From Turnera subulata (lineage: Eukaryota; Streptophyta; Magnoliopsida; Malpighiales; Passifloraceae), in NCBI GenBank assembly GCA_028386065.3, contig JAKUCV010004467.1, positions 309,561-373,560 of the forward strand: DNA of 64,000 bases. The letters are read 5' to 3'. The translations under genes were made by a program, and so were the position numbers. Position 1 is the stretch's first letter. Every line of letters begins with the position of its first letter. Below, one piece after another: positions 33,688 to 45,067 of the stretch. The notes under the pieces were generated by a model. The model saw nothing but the letters and a program-made list of their open reading frames with translations. It made no database searches and had not been told where the DNA came from.

Positions 33688-33693
33688 TTTATT
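33688..33693 (-). terminator. Poly(A) signal of aORF1, unit 1
   Basis: AATAAA on the minus strand, about 35 nt after the stop. It sits in a word conserved in unit 2 (39364-39369) and, on the plus strand, in element C (56085-56090). Confidence 0.55.
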
Positions 33694-33728
33694 GATTTCA
33701 TAACATTTTACAACAAAGAAGAAGCACT

Positions 33729-34124
33729 CTACGGAGTTACATGATTTTTCAGATCTTTTACAAGTTCTTGAATGTTCGCGTTCTGAGAAGAGAGTCCCAT
33801 ACAGGCCAGTTCAATCTGCATCACCACTGAGCTGACCTTCTTCAGTGAGGTGTCCAGCTGCTTTATTGTATGCAGTGGTGTGCTGCCCTCAGCTGTTGCC
33901 TTGCCTTTCCTATCTTTTGCATCCTTATTACCAGAAGGTCCTTCCTTGCTTACACGCTTCTTTAGCCGTCTTGGAGGAACCACCATATGCTCCTTCAGGC
34001 CGATGATGCTGGTCTTGAACCGCTTCTTAGGAGGTTCCTCATCGGAGCTTGTCGGGAAAGCCCTACTGATGTAACTGTTATCCTCTGAGTCAGAGGTAGT
34101 ACGGGATCTTAGTGGTGAGTCCAT
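33729..34124 (-). CDS. Antisense ORF aORF1 (short protein with NLS-like clusters), unit 1
   Basis: 131-residue ORF antisense to the retrotransposon, lying between aORF2 and the PPT. The N-terminus is rich in Ser, Asp and Glu. Two basic clusters resembling nuclear localisation signals follow: PPKKRFK (31-37) and PRRLKKR (51-57). The last ~45 residues look helical, with heptad-like Leu/Ile/Val spacing, and might mediate oligomerisation. No known family recognised. Minus-strand CTTATATCC and TATATAAACC words lie 35-70 bp upstream, and a conserved ATCAATAAAATAAG poly(A) signal follows the stop. Related ORFs are at 39405-39803 and 55671-56048, and their length differences are whole codons. The function is unknown; a nuclear accessory role is only a guess. 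Confidence 0.72.
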   Translation of the reverse strand: MDSPLRSRTTSDSEDNSYISRAFPTSSDEEPPKKRFKTSIIGLKEHMVVPPRRLKKRVSKEGPSGNKDAKDRKGKATAEGSTPLHTIKQLDTSLKKVSSVVMQIELACMGLSSQNANIQELVKDLKNHVTP

Positions 34125-34276
34125 AGTTGTGTGTGAGTTCTCAATTATTAGGTTCGGTTTATATAAGCGGAGGAGGAGTCGCTTAAGGATATAAGCGGTA
34201 TCTTGCGATGAGTTTGGACACCGGTAGAGGATACCAGAAACTTATCGTGGTAGGACCTATGGACTTGATAATTGAA

Positions 34277-34311
34277 TTTCGAGGACGAAATTTCCTTAAG
34301 TGGGGTAGAAC
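34277..34311 (+). promoter_or_regulatory. PPT region of insertion A, unit 1
   Basis: ATTTCGAGGACGAAATTTCC then TTAAGTGGGGTAGAAC immediately before the next LTR; closely similar in layout to the Tekay PPT region. Repeated before LTR 3 at 39990. Confidence 0.65.
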
Positions 34312-37300
34312 TGTAACGCCCCGGATTTTATAATTTGATTTACGGAATTTCCGGAATTTTTATTCCAATGTTACCCTCGATGGATTTCGGAGTTTCTGGT
34401 TATGGAAAATAATTATTTTTCTTTGGAAATGTCAATTTCCAGTTGGGTTTTCTCAGGCTTTGGGTTTCGTTGATATCAGAACGTGTTTCGGGGTGAAACA
34501 CGAGTCTTGTTGAGTCTTCGATCGAAACTACGTCGTTTTGAAGGAAAAAAAAAACTTATAGAAGGGTCAACCTGACGTTGACCGAGCCAGGCCAAACGAC
34601 AGGTCGTTCGGCCGGCTAGGTCAAGCCAGGCACCCACCTTTCCTTCTTTCCTTCTTCTTCTTTTTTCTTTTTCTTTTCTCCTCCACTTTTCTTTTTCTTT
34701 CTGCCCGTTGCTCCCCCATTCAGCCGCCATTGCCCAACGGCTTTGTCTCCACGATCTCCCCTCAATCACACCCTCTCTTTTCTTCTTTTTCCCCTCACCC
34801 GAGTGCCGCTTCTCTCTTTTCTTCTTGTTTCCCTGTTTCTTTCTTTCATTCTCTTCTCCATAAACACCCTCAAACAGCCTTCGTCACCATCTTCTCTTCT
34901 TCCTTAATTACATACCGTCGCCTTCCCACTCTTCCTTTTTCTCCCCCCCTTCGAGCCGCGCCCCTCTTCTGCCATCTCTGCAGGCTTCAATCGGTGGAGG
35001 TCATACGACGGAGAACTCGAGGGCGCACTCGAGTCTGCTGTCACTGCCAATCACCATGGTGCGTATCGCTGGTGCTAGGCGAGCCGGTGAGTTTCGGTGG
35101 TGAGGACGGGTTGGTCGTGTTGGTTTTCATCGGTCTGTGCGCCTGTGTCAAGGCTCGGGATTGAATCGAGCGGTCTCGCCGCCACCTATTCCGTGTCGCC
35201 GGATTTGGAGCTGTGAGTGCTGGTCGTGTTGAGCAGGGTTGCTGTTGACTCGACCGGCATGAAGGCTGCTGCTATGGACAGTTTGGACGGTGTGTGTGTG
35301 TGTTCGGATTACTACCATTCACGGCCTTGAACTCGGCAGTGGACAAAACCGGCGTGAACAATACTCTCCGGTGAGCAATTTCTTCCCTTCTTCAATTCGT
35401 TTAGACGTTCTGTGATTGAATTAGTTGATGGATGATTGTTGTCTTGAGTTGGGGATTGAATGTGGGTTGTGGTTTTTCGGCATTGGCAGTTTGTTGATGT
35501 TTCCGGCATCTCGGGTTATTGTTCCGACGAGGGTGACCGGAATCCGGCGAGCACGTACTGTTCCGGCGAGGGCTCGAGAATTTTCCGGCGAAGGCTCAGG
35601 TTCTGCCCAGCGGACTATATTTCTCGTTTTTATGAGTGTTAGACGGTATTATTCTTGTTTTGTCTCGGTTATACCATGTATTTAAATTTTGGAATTTATT
35701 TACCGAAATACATTTATATTTATATATTTAGTGAATTGCGGTTTACCGAGAGCGGAGAATTAGAGTGTGTGGCCGGGAGAACTTACCGACACGTAGAGAA
35801 TTTAGGCCGATTAACCTTGGGCTCGGGATGGCTTTAGGACGGTTTTTAGGAAAACCGAGCCCAGGCCCAATAATCTCAATTTGAAGCTTAGAATGTTTTA
35901 AATGGACTTAAAGTTATGGACTTAGGACCTAATCACGGATAATTAAATTCACAGACATTAAGAACGGGCTCGAAGCCCAATTTCATAATCAGTAAATATG
36001 GACTTAAGGAAGTGGGCCTCGGCCCGGAATTTGTGATTGAGGATTTAGTGGGCTTTAGGCCCGAGAATTGTTAATGGACTTAAACAGATGAACCTTAGAT
36101 CTCTAATCGTTAGAGTTAAGGAAGTGAAAATACCCTTTTGGGCTTAGACTTGGAAATCTTATAATCGGATAGTTAAGGTCGGGAGTTACTCGATTAGAGC
36201 ATACCTTAGCATGCATATACGTTTCTACTTCAAACATTGGTTTAGTGATTACATTGTGTACCGGTAATCAGGCACGGGAGATACCTCGAGAGCTGTAGAC
36301 TCGGATCGGGAAGAAGTCATAATCTGCATTTTGAGGTGACATTACAAGTCTTTTTATATATGTTTTGTGAATGCATGTTGGTGTGGTTTGTTTGTTTACT
36401 TGCCTTGTTTGCTACATGCGATGATTGGAATTGTATACCTGATTGTTCTCACATGCCTAATTTCTATATGAAAAACTGCTTTGGTGATAGTGTGTGGTTA
36501 TGGGCCGCAGGCCCGGATGAAACAGGGACACATACAATTCACACATCCCTGAAAGACATAATGTATCTCAACGGAAATGTAAAAACGTAATTAAGAATAA
36601 AATACTAAATTCTACTGTGTATCGGTTGGTAGCCCCGAGGGATGGTTGGGTACCCTCGGGTCACTTTATGCTGTTTAGCATGGTATCCCAAGGGATGTAG
36701 GTGCACCCCTGGAAGACTTGCACCGGTTAGGTGTGTCTGAGTGCACCCTCAGGTAGCTAGCGGCCACTCGAGATTTATCAGTGGTTTTTGGCCTCAGAAT
36801 CTACCCCTTCTAAGGTTCGACATTTGGGTTTCACACCTTGATCTGATCAGATGCGCTACCGAGACTTGACTCACAGTAGAGGGCCCATAATGTTAATAAT
36901 AATTATAACAATTAAAATATCGCACTGAAACTAAATAATAGGAACAATAATACAATAAGATGTTTATGTGTTGGTGTGTGATTCTGATTTGCTTGTATGT
37001 TGTACTTGTGCTCGTGAACTACTCACCCTACGAGCATGACTTTACTTTCATGTATACATAGACTTTTAATGTTCACTGAGTAGGCGACTCACATAATCGC
37101 CACCGTTGTTTTTCAGACTTTAGTTAGCGTGCTGTCTCACTTATACTATCGACTCGGAGTTCAGACGCAGACACTTCATCAGGTAGTTGTGCATCATCTC
37201 TTGGTTGGATCCATAGGGCCATATGCATGTTATTTTCTACTTTGATTTTTATTATTACTTTCTTCTTCCGCTGCATGAGAAATAATTCGAGATGTCATAA

Positions 37301-37557
37301 ATGTTTTATCTCCATATCGGCGGTTTGCCAGAGTTTGAATTTTGTGATATTATTTCGGCGTGATGCCGGGGTGGCTTACGACTTGATAAGCCGGTTAATT
37401 TCATTCACTTTTATGACATCCCGTTGTTAATACATTTTACATGGAAAATGTTGTATGCTGAGGCATCGGTATTCGTATCCCGGGTTTCAAGAGTATTTTG
37501 GTAACTCTTTTTCATTTAAATATTTTATTTTATCAAATTGGGGTACAGGCTTCCACA
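34312..37557 (+). repeat. LTR 2 of insertion A
   Basis: Near-identical to LTRs 1 and 3, with scattered substitutions only. It serves as 3' LTR of unit 1 and 5' LTR of unit 2. The PBS TGGTAGCGGAGC follows from 37560. Confidence 0.88.
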
Positions 37558-37885
37558 GTTGGTAGCGGAGCGGGCTTCAGATCTTTGGGTTCTCAAAGTG
37601 ATTTTTCCCTGTGCATAAGCCTGTTCCAGATTTATAATTTCTAAAAAACGTTTTTCGACTTGTTTGCATTCATATAGGCGTTATTATGGATCCACTGCAA
37701 GACATGTACAATGCTGAAGGACAGGATGAATTGAGGCCATAAATAAACGAAAATACAAATATTATTAATATTGCAAATACTGATATTACAAAGGGGGACA
37801 CATTACATTGATTTTGATATTTTATATTTCATAAAAAGGGAAATATTACAACGATTTTGATATTTTATTAAAATAGAAAATACAT

Positions 37886-38569
37886 TTAACGGTTCGGAAC
37901 GACGTTGACACGGAAGCTGTTTGGATCGCTGTTGATGTTGACCGTGACTCTGTCGCTCCAAGTGAACCACATGCCGCCTCTGTCGCGCTGGCCATGAATC
38001 TCGAACCGGTTTGCTGTAGCGAACCGGAGTGGGATCAGACCGTGATCGTCCCGTGGTTGCCACTGTGTCTCCGTCAGAAGAACCATATTCGGTTTGTACT
38101 GGTTCTTCAAGTCCCTCAGCGTACGTGAGAACTCTTGAGCGCGCCTTGCAACTCCTTTGCAGTTCCACACCAGCAGCCGTGCCTTTGGCCAAGTTGGAGG
38201 TAAGCGCGTCATTCTGGGCATGCTCTGGGCCGTCATCGAGAGCTGGTAGTAGGCACCTTGCTCCACAGTTTGGCAAGTGGACTCCAGGTTGAACTCCTGC
38301 AGCCTTTCCGAGATGAAGAACATCACGGAGTTTGCCGATCCGTAGTAGGATGTCCTCAGCGTTCCGTGATCCTCCAGGAAGAACACCTCTTCCATTGGAG
38401 TGACGAAGAACCGCGACGAGTAGAGCTCGTCGACGAGGACTAGACGCGGCATTCTTCCGAGCTCGTTCGGTAGTTCCTCTGGGCGTTCGTTGACCATGCT
38501 GTAGGCCAGTCGGTTCCTTCTGCAAAGGTTGGCATCTTCGACGAAGAAAACTGATGATGGGGCAGGCAT
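37886..38569 (-). CDS. Antisense ORF aORF2, unit 2
   Basis: 227-residue intact copy of the unit 1 protein, with about a dozen residue differences (for example Asp12 for Gly12 and Cys16 for Gly16). It keeps VWNCKGV at the endonuclease-like motif, TET at 166-168 and GGMW at 198-201. Arg138 of WNCRG has become Lys. A TATA candidate is at 38674-38687 and AATAAA at 37864-37869. Because the units arose by recent recombination, this copy adds little independent evidence of selection. Confidence 0.72.
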   Translation of the reverse strand: MPAPSSVFFVEDANLCRRNRLAYSMVNERPEELPNELGRMPRLVLVDELYSSRFFVTPMEEVFFLEDHGTLRTSYYGSANSVMFFISERLQEFNLESTCQTVEQGAYYQLSMTAQSMPRMTRLPPTWPKARLLVWNCKGVARRAQEFSRTLRDLKNQYKPNMVLLTETQWQPRDDHGLIPLRFATANRFEIHGQRDRGGMWFTWSDRVTVNINSDPNSFRVNVVPNR

Positions 38570-39404
38570 TGTGTTGGGCGTGTAGGTGTTTCGTTTTTCT
38601 AGAGTTTTGAGGTTTCTTTGTTTGGGTGTGTGGTTGCCTTAAAAAGCTTTTGATGACTTACTCCTCACCCTACCGTCTTTTATAACCTTAGGAGGAGCAT
38701 GTTTATTGCTTTCGAAGTTCAAGTTTTTGCTTTGAAATTTTACCGTTGCCTCATTTATTGCTTCGACACGCTATGTGTTTGTTTTTCGGGCAACAAATGC
38801 CAGAGTTTGTCAGTCCTTTTCTACCTTACAATTTTCAATTTCCTGGGCTACTTCATTTTAGTCTCCTTAAGACTTGTTCCTACATCCTTTGTCATATGCA
38901 CTCGTGACCGTTGTGGCTAGACCGTGGAGACCACACCTCGAGTAGAGTGCATGTGCGACAAGGTTACAGCTGTTCGGACAGCGTGGAGAGATACGAGACT
39001 TGACCGACATTTTTTGGCTCAAGCGGACTTTAGGGACAAGTGGGTAACGTTTCATTGGAGGAAACAGGATGTCCCGTGATCATCGCCTTGCGAGTTAACG
39101 GACGTCTTTTCCACGAGGGAAACCAACGTCACCATTAGCTGTGTGCGTTACGTTTCTCGGGATCGAGGATGTTTACGATCGATCTAGAGCCCCGAGCACG
39201 GAAACGTGTTTTGTTTTAACTTCTCAATGTTTTGATGTTACTACCTAAGTACTGTTTCGTTTATAATACCTAATGTCTGATTTCATATCTTTATTGCTGG
39301 TTTTTAATCGGCTTAATACGAGATTTCGTAATAGAAGAGTTTTGATTTTAGAAGAAAGCTTATTTTATTGATTTCATAACATTTTACAACAAAGGAGAAG
39401 CACT

Positions 39405-39803
39405 CTACGGAGTTACATGATTTTTCAGTTCTTTTACAAGTTCTTGAATGTTCGCGATCTGAGAAGAGAGTCCCATACAGGCCAGTTCAATCTGCATCAC
39501 CACTGAGCTGACCTTCTTCAGTGAGGTGTCCAGCTGCTTTATTGTATGCAGTGGTGTGCTGCCCTCAGCTGTTGCCTTGCCTTTCCTATCTTTTGCATCC
39601 TTGTTACCAGAAGGTCCTTCCTTGCTTACACGCTTCTTTCGCTGTCTTGGAGGAACCACCATATGCTCCTTCAGGCCGATGATGCTGGTCTTGAACCGCT
39701 TCTTAGGAGGTTCCTCATCGGAGCTTGTCGGGAAAGCCCTACCACCGATGTAACTGTTATCCTCTGAGTCAGAGGTAGTACGGGATCTTAGTGGTGAGTC
39801 CAT
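39405..39803 (-). CDS. Antisense ORF aORF1, unit 2
   Basis: 132 residues, one longer than unit 1 through a codon-sized difference near residue 20 (GG replacing S). Both basic clusters are kept (PPKKRFK and PRQRKKR), as is the C-terminal helix-forming region. Poly(A) signal at 39364-39369. Confidence 0.7.
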   Translation of the reverse strand: MDSPLRSRTTSDSEDNSYIGGRAFPTSSDEEPPKKRFKTSIIGLKEHMVVPPRQRKKRVSKEGPSGNKDAKDRKGKATAEGSTPLHTIKQLDTSLKKVSSVVMQIELACMGLSSQIANIQELVKELKNHVTP

Positions 39804-39990
39804 AGTTGTGTGTGAGTTCTCAATTATTAGGTTCGATTTATATAAGCGGAGGAGGAGTCGCTCAAGTATATAAGTGGTATCTTGCGATGAGTTTGGACAC
39901 CGTTAGAGGATACCAGAAACTTATCGTGGTAGGACCTACGGACTTGATAATTGAATTTCGAGGACGAAATTTCCTTAAGTGGGGTAGAAC

Positions 39991-42900
39991 TGTAACGCCC
40001 CGGATTTTATAATTTGATTTACGGAATTTCTGGAAATTTTATTCCAATGTTACCCACGATGGATTTCGGAGTTTCTGGTTATGGAAAATAATTATTTTTC
40101 TTTGGAAATGTCAATTTCCAGTTGGGCTTTCTCAGGGTTCGGGTTTCGTTGATATCGGAACGTGTTTCGGGGTGAAACACGGGTCTTGTTGAGTCTTCGA
40201 TCGAAACTACGTCGTTTTGAAGGAAAAAAAAACTTATAGAAGGGTCAACCTGACATTGACCGAGCCAGGCCAAACGACAGGTCATTCGGCCGGCTAGGTC
40301 AAGCCAGGCACCCACCTTTCCTTCTTTCCTTCTTCTTCTTTTTTCTTTTTCTTTTCTCCTCCATTTTTCTTGTTCTTTCTGCCCGTTGCTCCCCCACTCA
40401 ATCGCCATTGCCCAACGGCTTTGTCTTCACGATCTCCCCTCAATCACACCCTCTCTTTTCTTCTTTTTCCCCTCACCCGAGCGCCGCTTCTCTCTTTTCT
40501 TCTTGTTTCCCTGTTTCTTTCTTTCATTCTCTTCTCCATAAACACCCTCAAACAGCCTTCGTCACCATCTTCTCTTCTTCCTTAATTACATACCGTCGCC
40601 TTCCCACTCTTCCTTTCTCTCCCCCCCTTCGAGCCGCGCCCCTCTTCCGCCATCTCTGCAGGCTTCAATCGGTGGAGGTTATACGACGGAGAACTCGAGG
40701 GCGCACTCGAGTCTGCTGTCCCTGCCAATCACCATGGTGCGTGTCGCTGGTGCTAGGCGAGCCGATGAGTTTCGGTGGTGAGGACGGGTTGGTCGTGTTG
40801 GTTTTCATCGGTCTGTGCGCCTGTGTCAAGGCTCGGGGTTGAATCGAGCGGTCTCGCCGCCACCTATTCCGTGTCGCCGGATTTGGAGCTGTGGGTGCTG
40901 GTCGTGTTGAGCAGGGTTGCTGTTGGCTCGACCGGCTTGAAGGCTGCTGCTATGGACAGTTTGGACGGTGTGTGTGCGTGTTCGGATTACTACCATTCAC
41001 GGCCTTGAACTCGGCAGTGGACAAAACCGGCGTGAACAATACTCTCCGGTGAGCAATTTCTTCCCTTCTTCAATTCGTTTAGATGTTCTGTGATTGAATT
41101 AGTTGATGGATGATTGTTGTCTTGAGTTGGGGATTGAATGTGGGTTGTGGTTTTTCGGCATTGGCAGTTTGTTGAGGTTTCCGACATCTCGGGTTACTGT
41201 TCCGGCGAGGGTGACCGGAATCCGGCGAGCACGTACTGTTCCGGCGAGGGCTCGGGAATTTTCCGGCGAAGGCTCGGGTTCTGCCCAGCGGACTATATTT
41301 CTCGTTTTTACGAGTGTTAGACGGTATTATTCTTGTTTTGTCTCGGTTATACCATGTATTTAAATTTTGGAATTTATTTACCGAAATACATTTATATTTA
41401 TATATTTAGTAAATTGCGGTTTACCGAGAGTGGAGAGTTAGAGTGTGTGGCCGGGAGAACTTACCGACACGTAGAGAATTTAGGCCGATTAACCTTGGGC
41501 TCGGGATGGCTTTAGGACGGTTTTTAGGAAAACCGAGCCCAGGCCCAATAATCTCAATTTGAAGCTTAGAATGTTTTAAATGGACTTAAAGTTATGGACT
41601 TAGGACCTAATCACAGATAATTAAATTCACGGACATTAAGAACGGGCTCGAAGCCCAATTTCATAATCAGTAAATATGGACTTAAGGAAGTGGGCCTCAG
41701 CCCGGAATTTGTGATTAAGGATTTAGTGGGCTTTAGGCCCGAGAATTGTTAATGGACTTAAACAGATGAACCTTAGATCTCTAATCGTTAGAGTTAAGGA
41801 AGTGAAAATACCCTTTTGGGCTTAGACCTGGAAATCTTATAATCGGATAGTTAAGGTCGGGAGTTACTCGATTGGAGCATACCTTAGCATGCATATACGT
41901 TTTTACTTCAAACATTGGTTTAGTGATTACATTGTGTACCGGTAATCAGGCACGGGAGATACCTCGAGAGCTGTAGACTCGGATCGGGAAGAAGTCATAA
42001 TCTGCATTTTGAGGTGACATTACAAGTCTTTTTATATATGTTTTGTGAATGCATGTTGGTGTGGTTTGTTTGTTTACTTGCCTTGTTTGCTACATGCGAT
42101 GATTGGAATTGTATACCTGATTGTTCTCACATGCCTAATTTCTATATGAAAAACTGCTTTGGTGATAGTGTGTGGTTATGGGCCGCAGGCCCGGATGAAA
42201 CAGGGACACATACAATTCACACATCCCTGAAAGACATAATGTATCTCAACGGAAATGTAAAAACGTAATTAAGAATAAAATACTAAATTCTACTGTGTAT
42301 CGGTTGGTAGCCCCGAGGGATGGTTGGGTACCCTCGGGTCACTTTATGCTGTTTAGCATGGTATCCCAAGGGATGTAGGTGCACCCCTGGAAGACTTGCA
42401 CCGGTTAGGTGTGTCTGAGTGCACCCTCAGGTAGCTAGCGGCCACTCGAGATTTATCAGTGGTTTTTGGCCTCAGAATCTACCCCTTCTGAGGTTCGACA
42501 TTTGGGTTTCACACCCTGATCTGATCAGATGCGCTACCGAGACTTGACTCACAGTAGAGGGCCCATAATGATAAAAATAATAATTATAATAATTAAAATA
42601 TCGCATTAAATCTAAATAATAAGAACAATAATACAATAAGATGCTTATGTGTTGGTGTGTGATTCTGATTTGCTTGTATGCTGTACTTGTGCTCGTGAAC
42701 TACTCACCCTACGAGCATGACTTCACTTTCATGTATACTTAGACTTTTAATGTTCACTGAGTAGGCGACTCACATAATCGCCACCGTTGTTTTTCAGACT
42801 TTAGTTAGCGTGCTGTCTCACTTATACTATCGACTCGGAGTTCAGACGTAGACACTTCAGCAGGTAGTTGTGCATCATCTCTTGGTTGGATCCATAGGGC

Positions 42901-43238
42901 CATATGCATGTTATTTTGTACTTTAATTTTTATTATTACTTTCATCTTCCGCTGCATGAGAAATAATTCGAGATGTCATAAATGTTTTATCTCCATATCG
43001 GCAGTTTGCCGGAGTTTGAATTTTGTGATATTATTTCGGCGTGATGCCGGGGTGGCTTACGACTTGATAAGCCGGTTAATTTCATTCACTTTTATGACAT
43101 CCCGTTGTTAATACATTTTACATGGAAAATGTTGTATGCTGAGGCATCGGTATTCGTATTCCGGGTTTCAAGAGTATTTTGGTAACTCTTTTTCATTTAA
43201 ATATTTTATTTTATCAAATTGGGGTACGGGCTTCCACA
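39991..43238 (+). repeat. LTR 3 of insertion A
   Basis: Third near-identical LTR. The PBS after it reads TGGTTGCGGAGC, one base changed. Only ~42 bp of internal sequence follow before the junction with Tekay integrase at ~43280. Confidence 0.88.
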
Positions 43239-43280
43239 GTTGGTTGCGGAGCGGGCTTCAGATCTTTGGGTTCTCAAAGT

Positions 43281-45067
43281 GAAACTCAGCTGCGTACCCA
43301 AAGCTGTTTGCAGACTCTTCCAAAACCGTGATGTGAACCTCGGATCTCTATCTGAGACTATGGACTTATGAATTCCATGTAGCCTCACAATCTCTGCAAC
43401 ATACTGCTTCGCCAACTTATCCAAGGTGTCTGTCTGTCGAATGGGAAGGAAATGAGCTGACTTTGTAAGTCGGTCAACGATAACCCAGATAGCATCATGC
43501 TGTCTCCGGGTCAACGGTAACCCCAATCACAAAATCCATAGTGATCATCTTCCATTTCCATTCTGGCACTGTCAATGATCTCATCTTCCCAGCTGGAGCC
43601 TGATACTCAGCTTTCACTTGCTGGCAGGTGATACACTTAGCAACATACTCTGCTACGTCTTTCTTCATACGCGGCCACCAAAAGTGACTCCTCAAATTCT
43701 GATACATCTTGGTGCTCCCGGGATGCATAGCATACGGTGTCATATGTCCTTCTTCCAGAATCTGACTGCGCAGGTCACCAACACTGGGTACACATAGACG
43801 TTTTCCCAGCATCAGTGCACTATCCTCGGCTATGTGAAACTTATCTTCTTTTCCACTGCGGACTGCTTCCTTCAGCTTGATCAGGTCGGGATCTCCATCT
43901 TGTAGTTCCATAATCCAGCCTTTCAGGTTAGACTTGACTTCAATATGTGTCAAAAAAGCTTCTGTCTTGTCAACTGACAAATCAACTCCCATCTTCCTTA
44001 ACTCGATAAGAGAGGATATCGAGTAGGTCGTGGAAGCATCTTCTGGTTGTCTCCGGCTTAAAGCATCGGCTACGACATTAGCTTTTCCAGGGTGATACTC
44101 AATAGTACAATCATAATCATTCAGCAACTCAACCCAACGTCTCTGTCGCAGGTTAAGCTCCTTCTGAGTCATGATGTACTTGAGACTCTTATGATCTGTG
44201 AAAATCCGGCATCTCTCTCCGAACAGGTAATGTCGCCAGATCTTCAAAGCAAGGATCACTGCGGCCATCTCTAAATCATGCGTCTGATAATTCTTCTCGT
44301 GTGGCCTCAACTGTCTCGAAGCATAGGCAATCACTCGGCCTTCTTGCATCAGAACTGCTGCCAATCCAAGACCTGAAGCATCGCAAAATAACACGTACTC
44401 CACTCCTGGCTTAGGTACTGTCAAAACTGGCGCTGATGTCAACTTCTTCTTCAGTTCATCAAAACTCTTCTGGCAGGCATCACTCCAAAAAAATGCTTGA
44501 ACTTTCTTCAACAGCTTGGTCATAGGACTAGCTATCAGAGAAAAATCCTCGATGAATCTCCGGTAATATCCTGCAAGGCCAAGAAAACTTCTGACTTCTA
44601 GTACCGTCTTGGGCGGCTCCCACTCTAGAACAGCTTTCACTTTAGCAGGGTCAACCTTAATTCCATCTCCGGATACAACATGTCCAAGGAATGCTACTTC
44701 TTCAAGCCAGAACTCGCACTGGCTGAACTTGGCATACAACTCTTTTTCTCGCAACCTCTGTAGTACTACCCTCAGGTGCTCTTCATGTTCTTCCCTGTTC
44801 TTGGAGTATATCAGAATATCGTCGATGAAGACTACCACAAACTTATCCAAGAACTCGTTCAGGACCAAGTGCATCAAGCACATGAAAACTGCAGGTGCAT
44901 TGGTCAAGCCAAAAGGAACCACTGTGAACTCAAAGTGACCATACCGAGTGCGAAAGGCTGTCTTCGGTATGTCCTTCTCTGCAATCTTGACTCGGTGATA
45001 TCCAGACCGAAGATCAATCTTGGAAAAAACGGTAGCTCCGCGTAACTAATCGAAAAGATCATCAATC
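43281..45067 (-). pseudogene. Tekay-like pol: RT C-terminal part, RNase H, integrase N-terminal part
   Basis: Central pol segment between two insertions. From 45067 downward it encodes the RT palm after the copia insertion, with an FIDD catalytic variant in [11 protein letters not shown], then RNase H ([32 protein letters not shown]). Integrase begins with the zinc-binding HHCC region (HPGSTKMYQ, then CITCQQVK) and reaches MDFVIG, then [13 protein letters not shown] and [14 protein letters not shown] stop at 45046-45048 and a one-base frameshift near 43528 disable it. At 43281 it stops at insertion A. The stretch holding the third catalytic residue of integrase is missing from both sides. Confidence 0.9.

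Larger units (their letters stand above)
28641..43280 (+). mobile_element. Insertion A: tandem LTR-internal-LTR-internal-LTR array, non-autonomous gypsy family
   Basis: A ~5.68-kb unit is repeated: corresponding points recur at offsets of 5671-5679 bp. Layout: LTR 28641-31884, internal 31885-34311, LTR 34312-37557, internal 37558-39990, LTR 39991-43238, then about 42 bp of a third internal region before an abrupt junction with Tekay integrase. No gag-pol domains exist in either internal region. Instead each has two minus-strand (antisense) ORFs. The left edge is a clean LTR start (preceding bases ACTTC). The right edge is not an LTR end, so the right side was lost by deletion. Three LTRs with two internals is the expected product of unequal LTR recombination. 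Confidence 0.9.
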
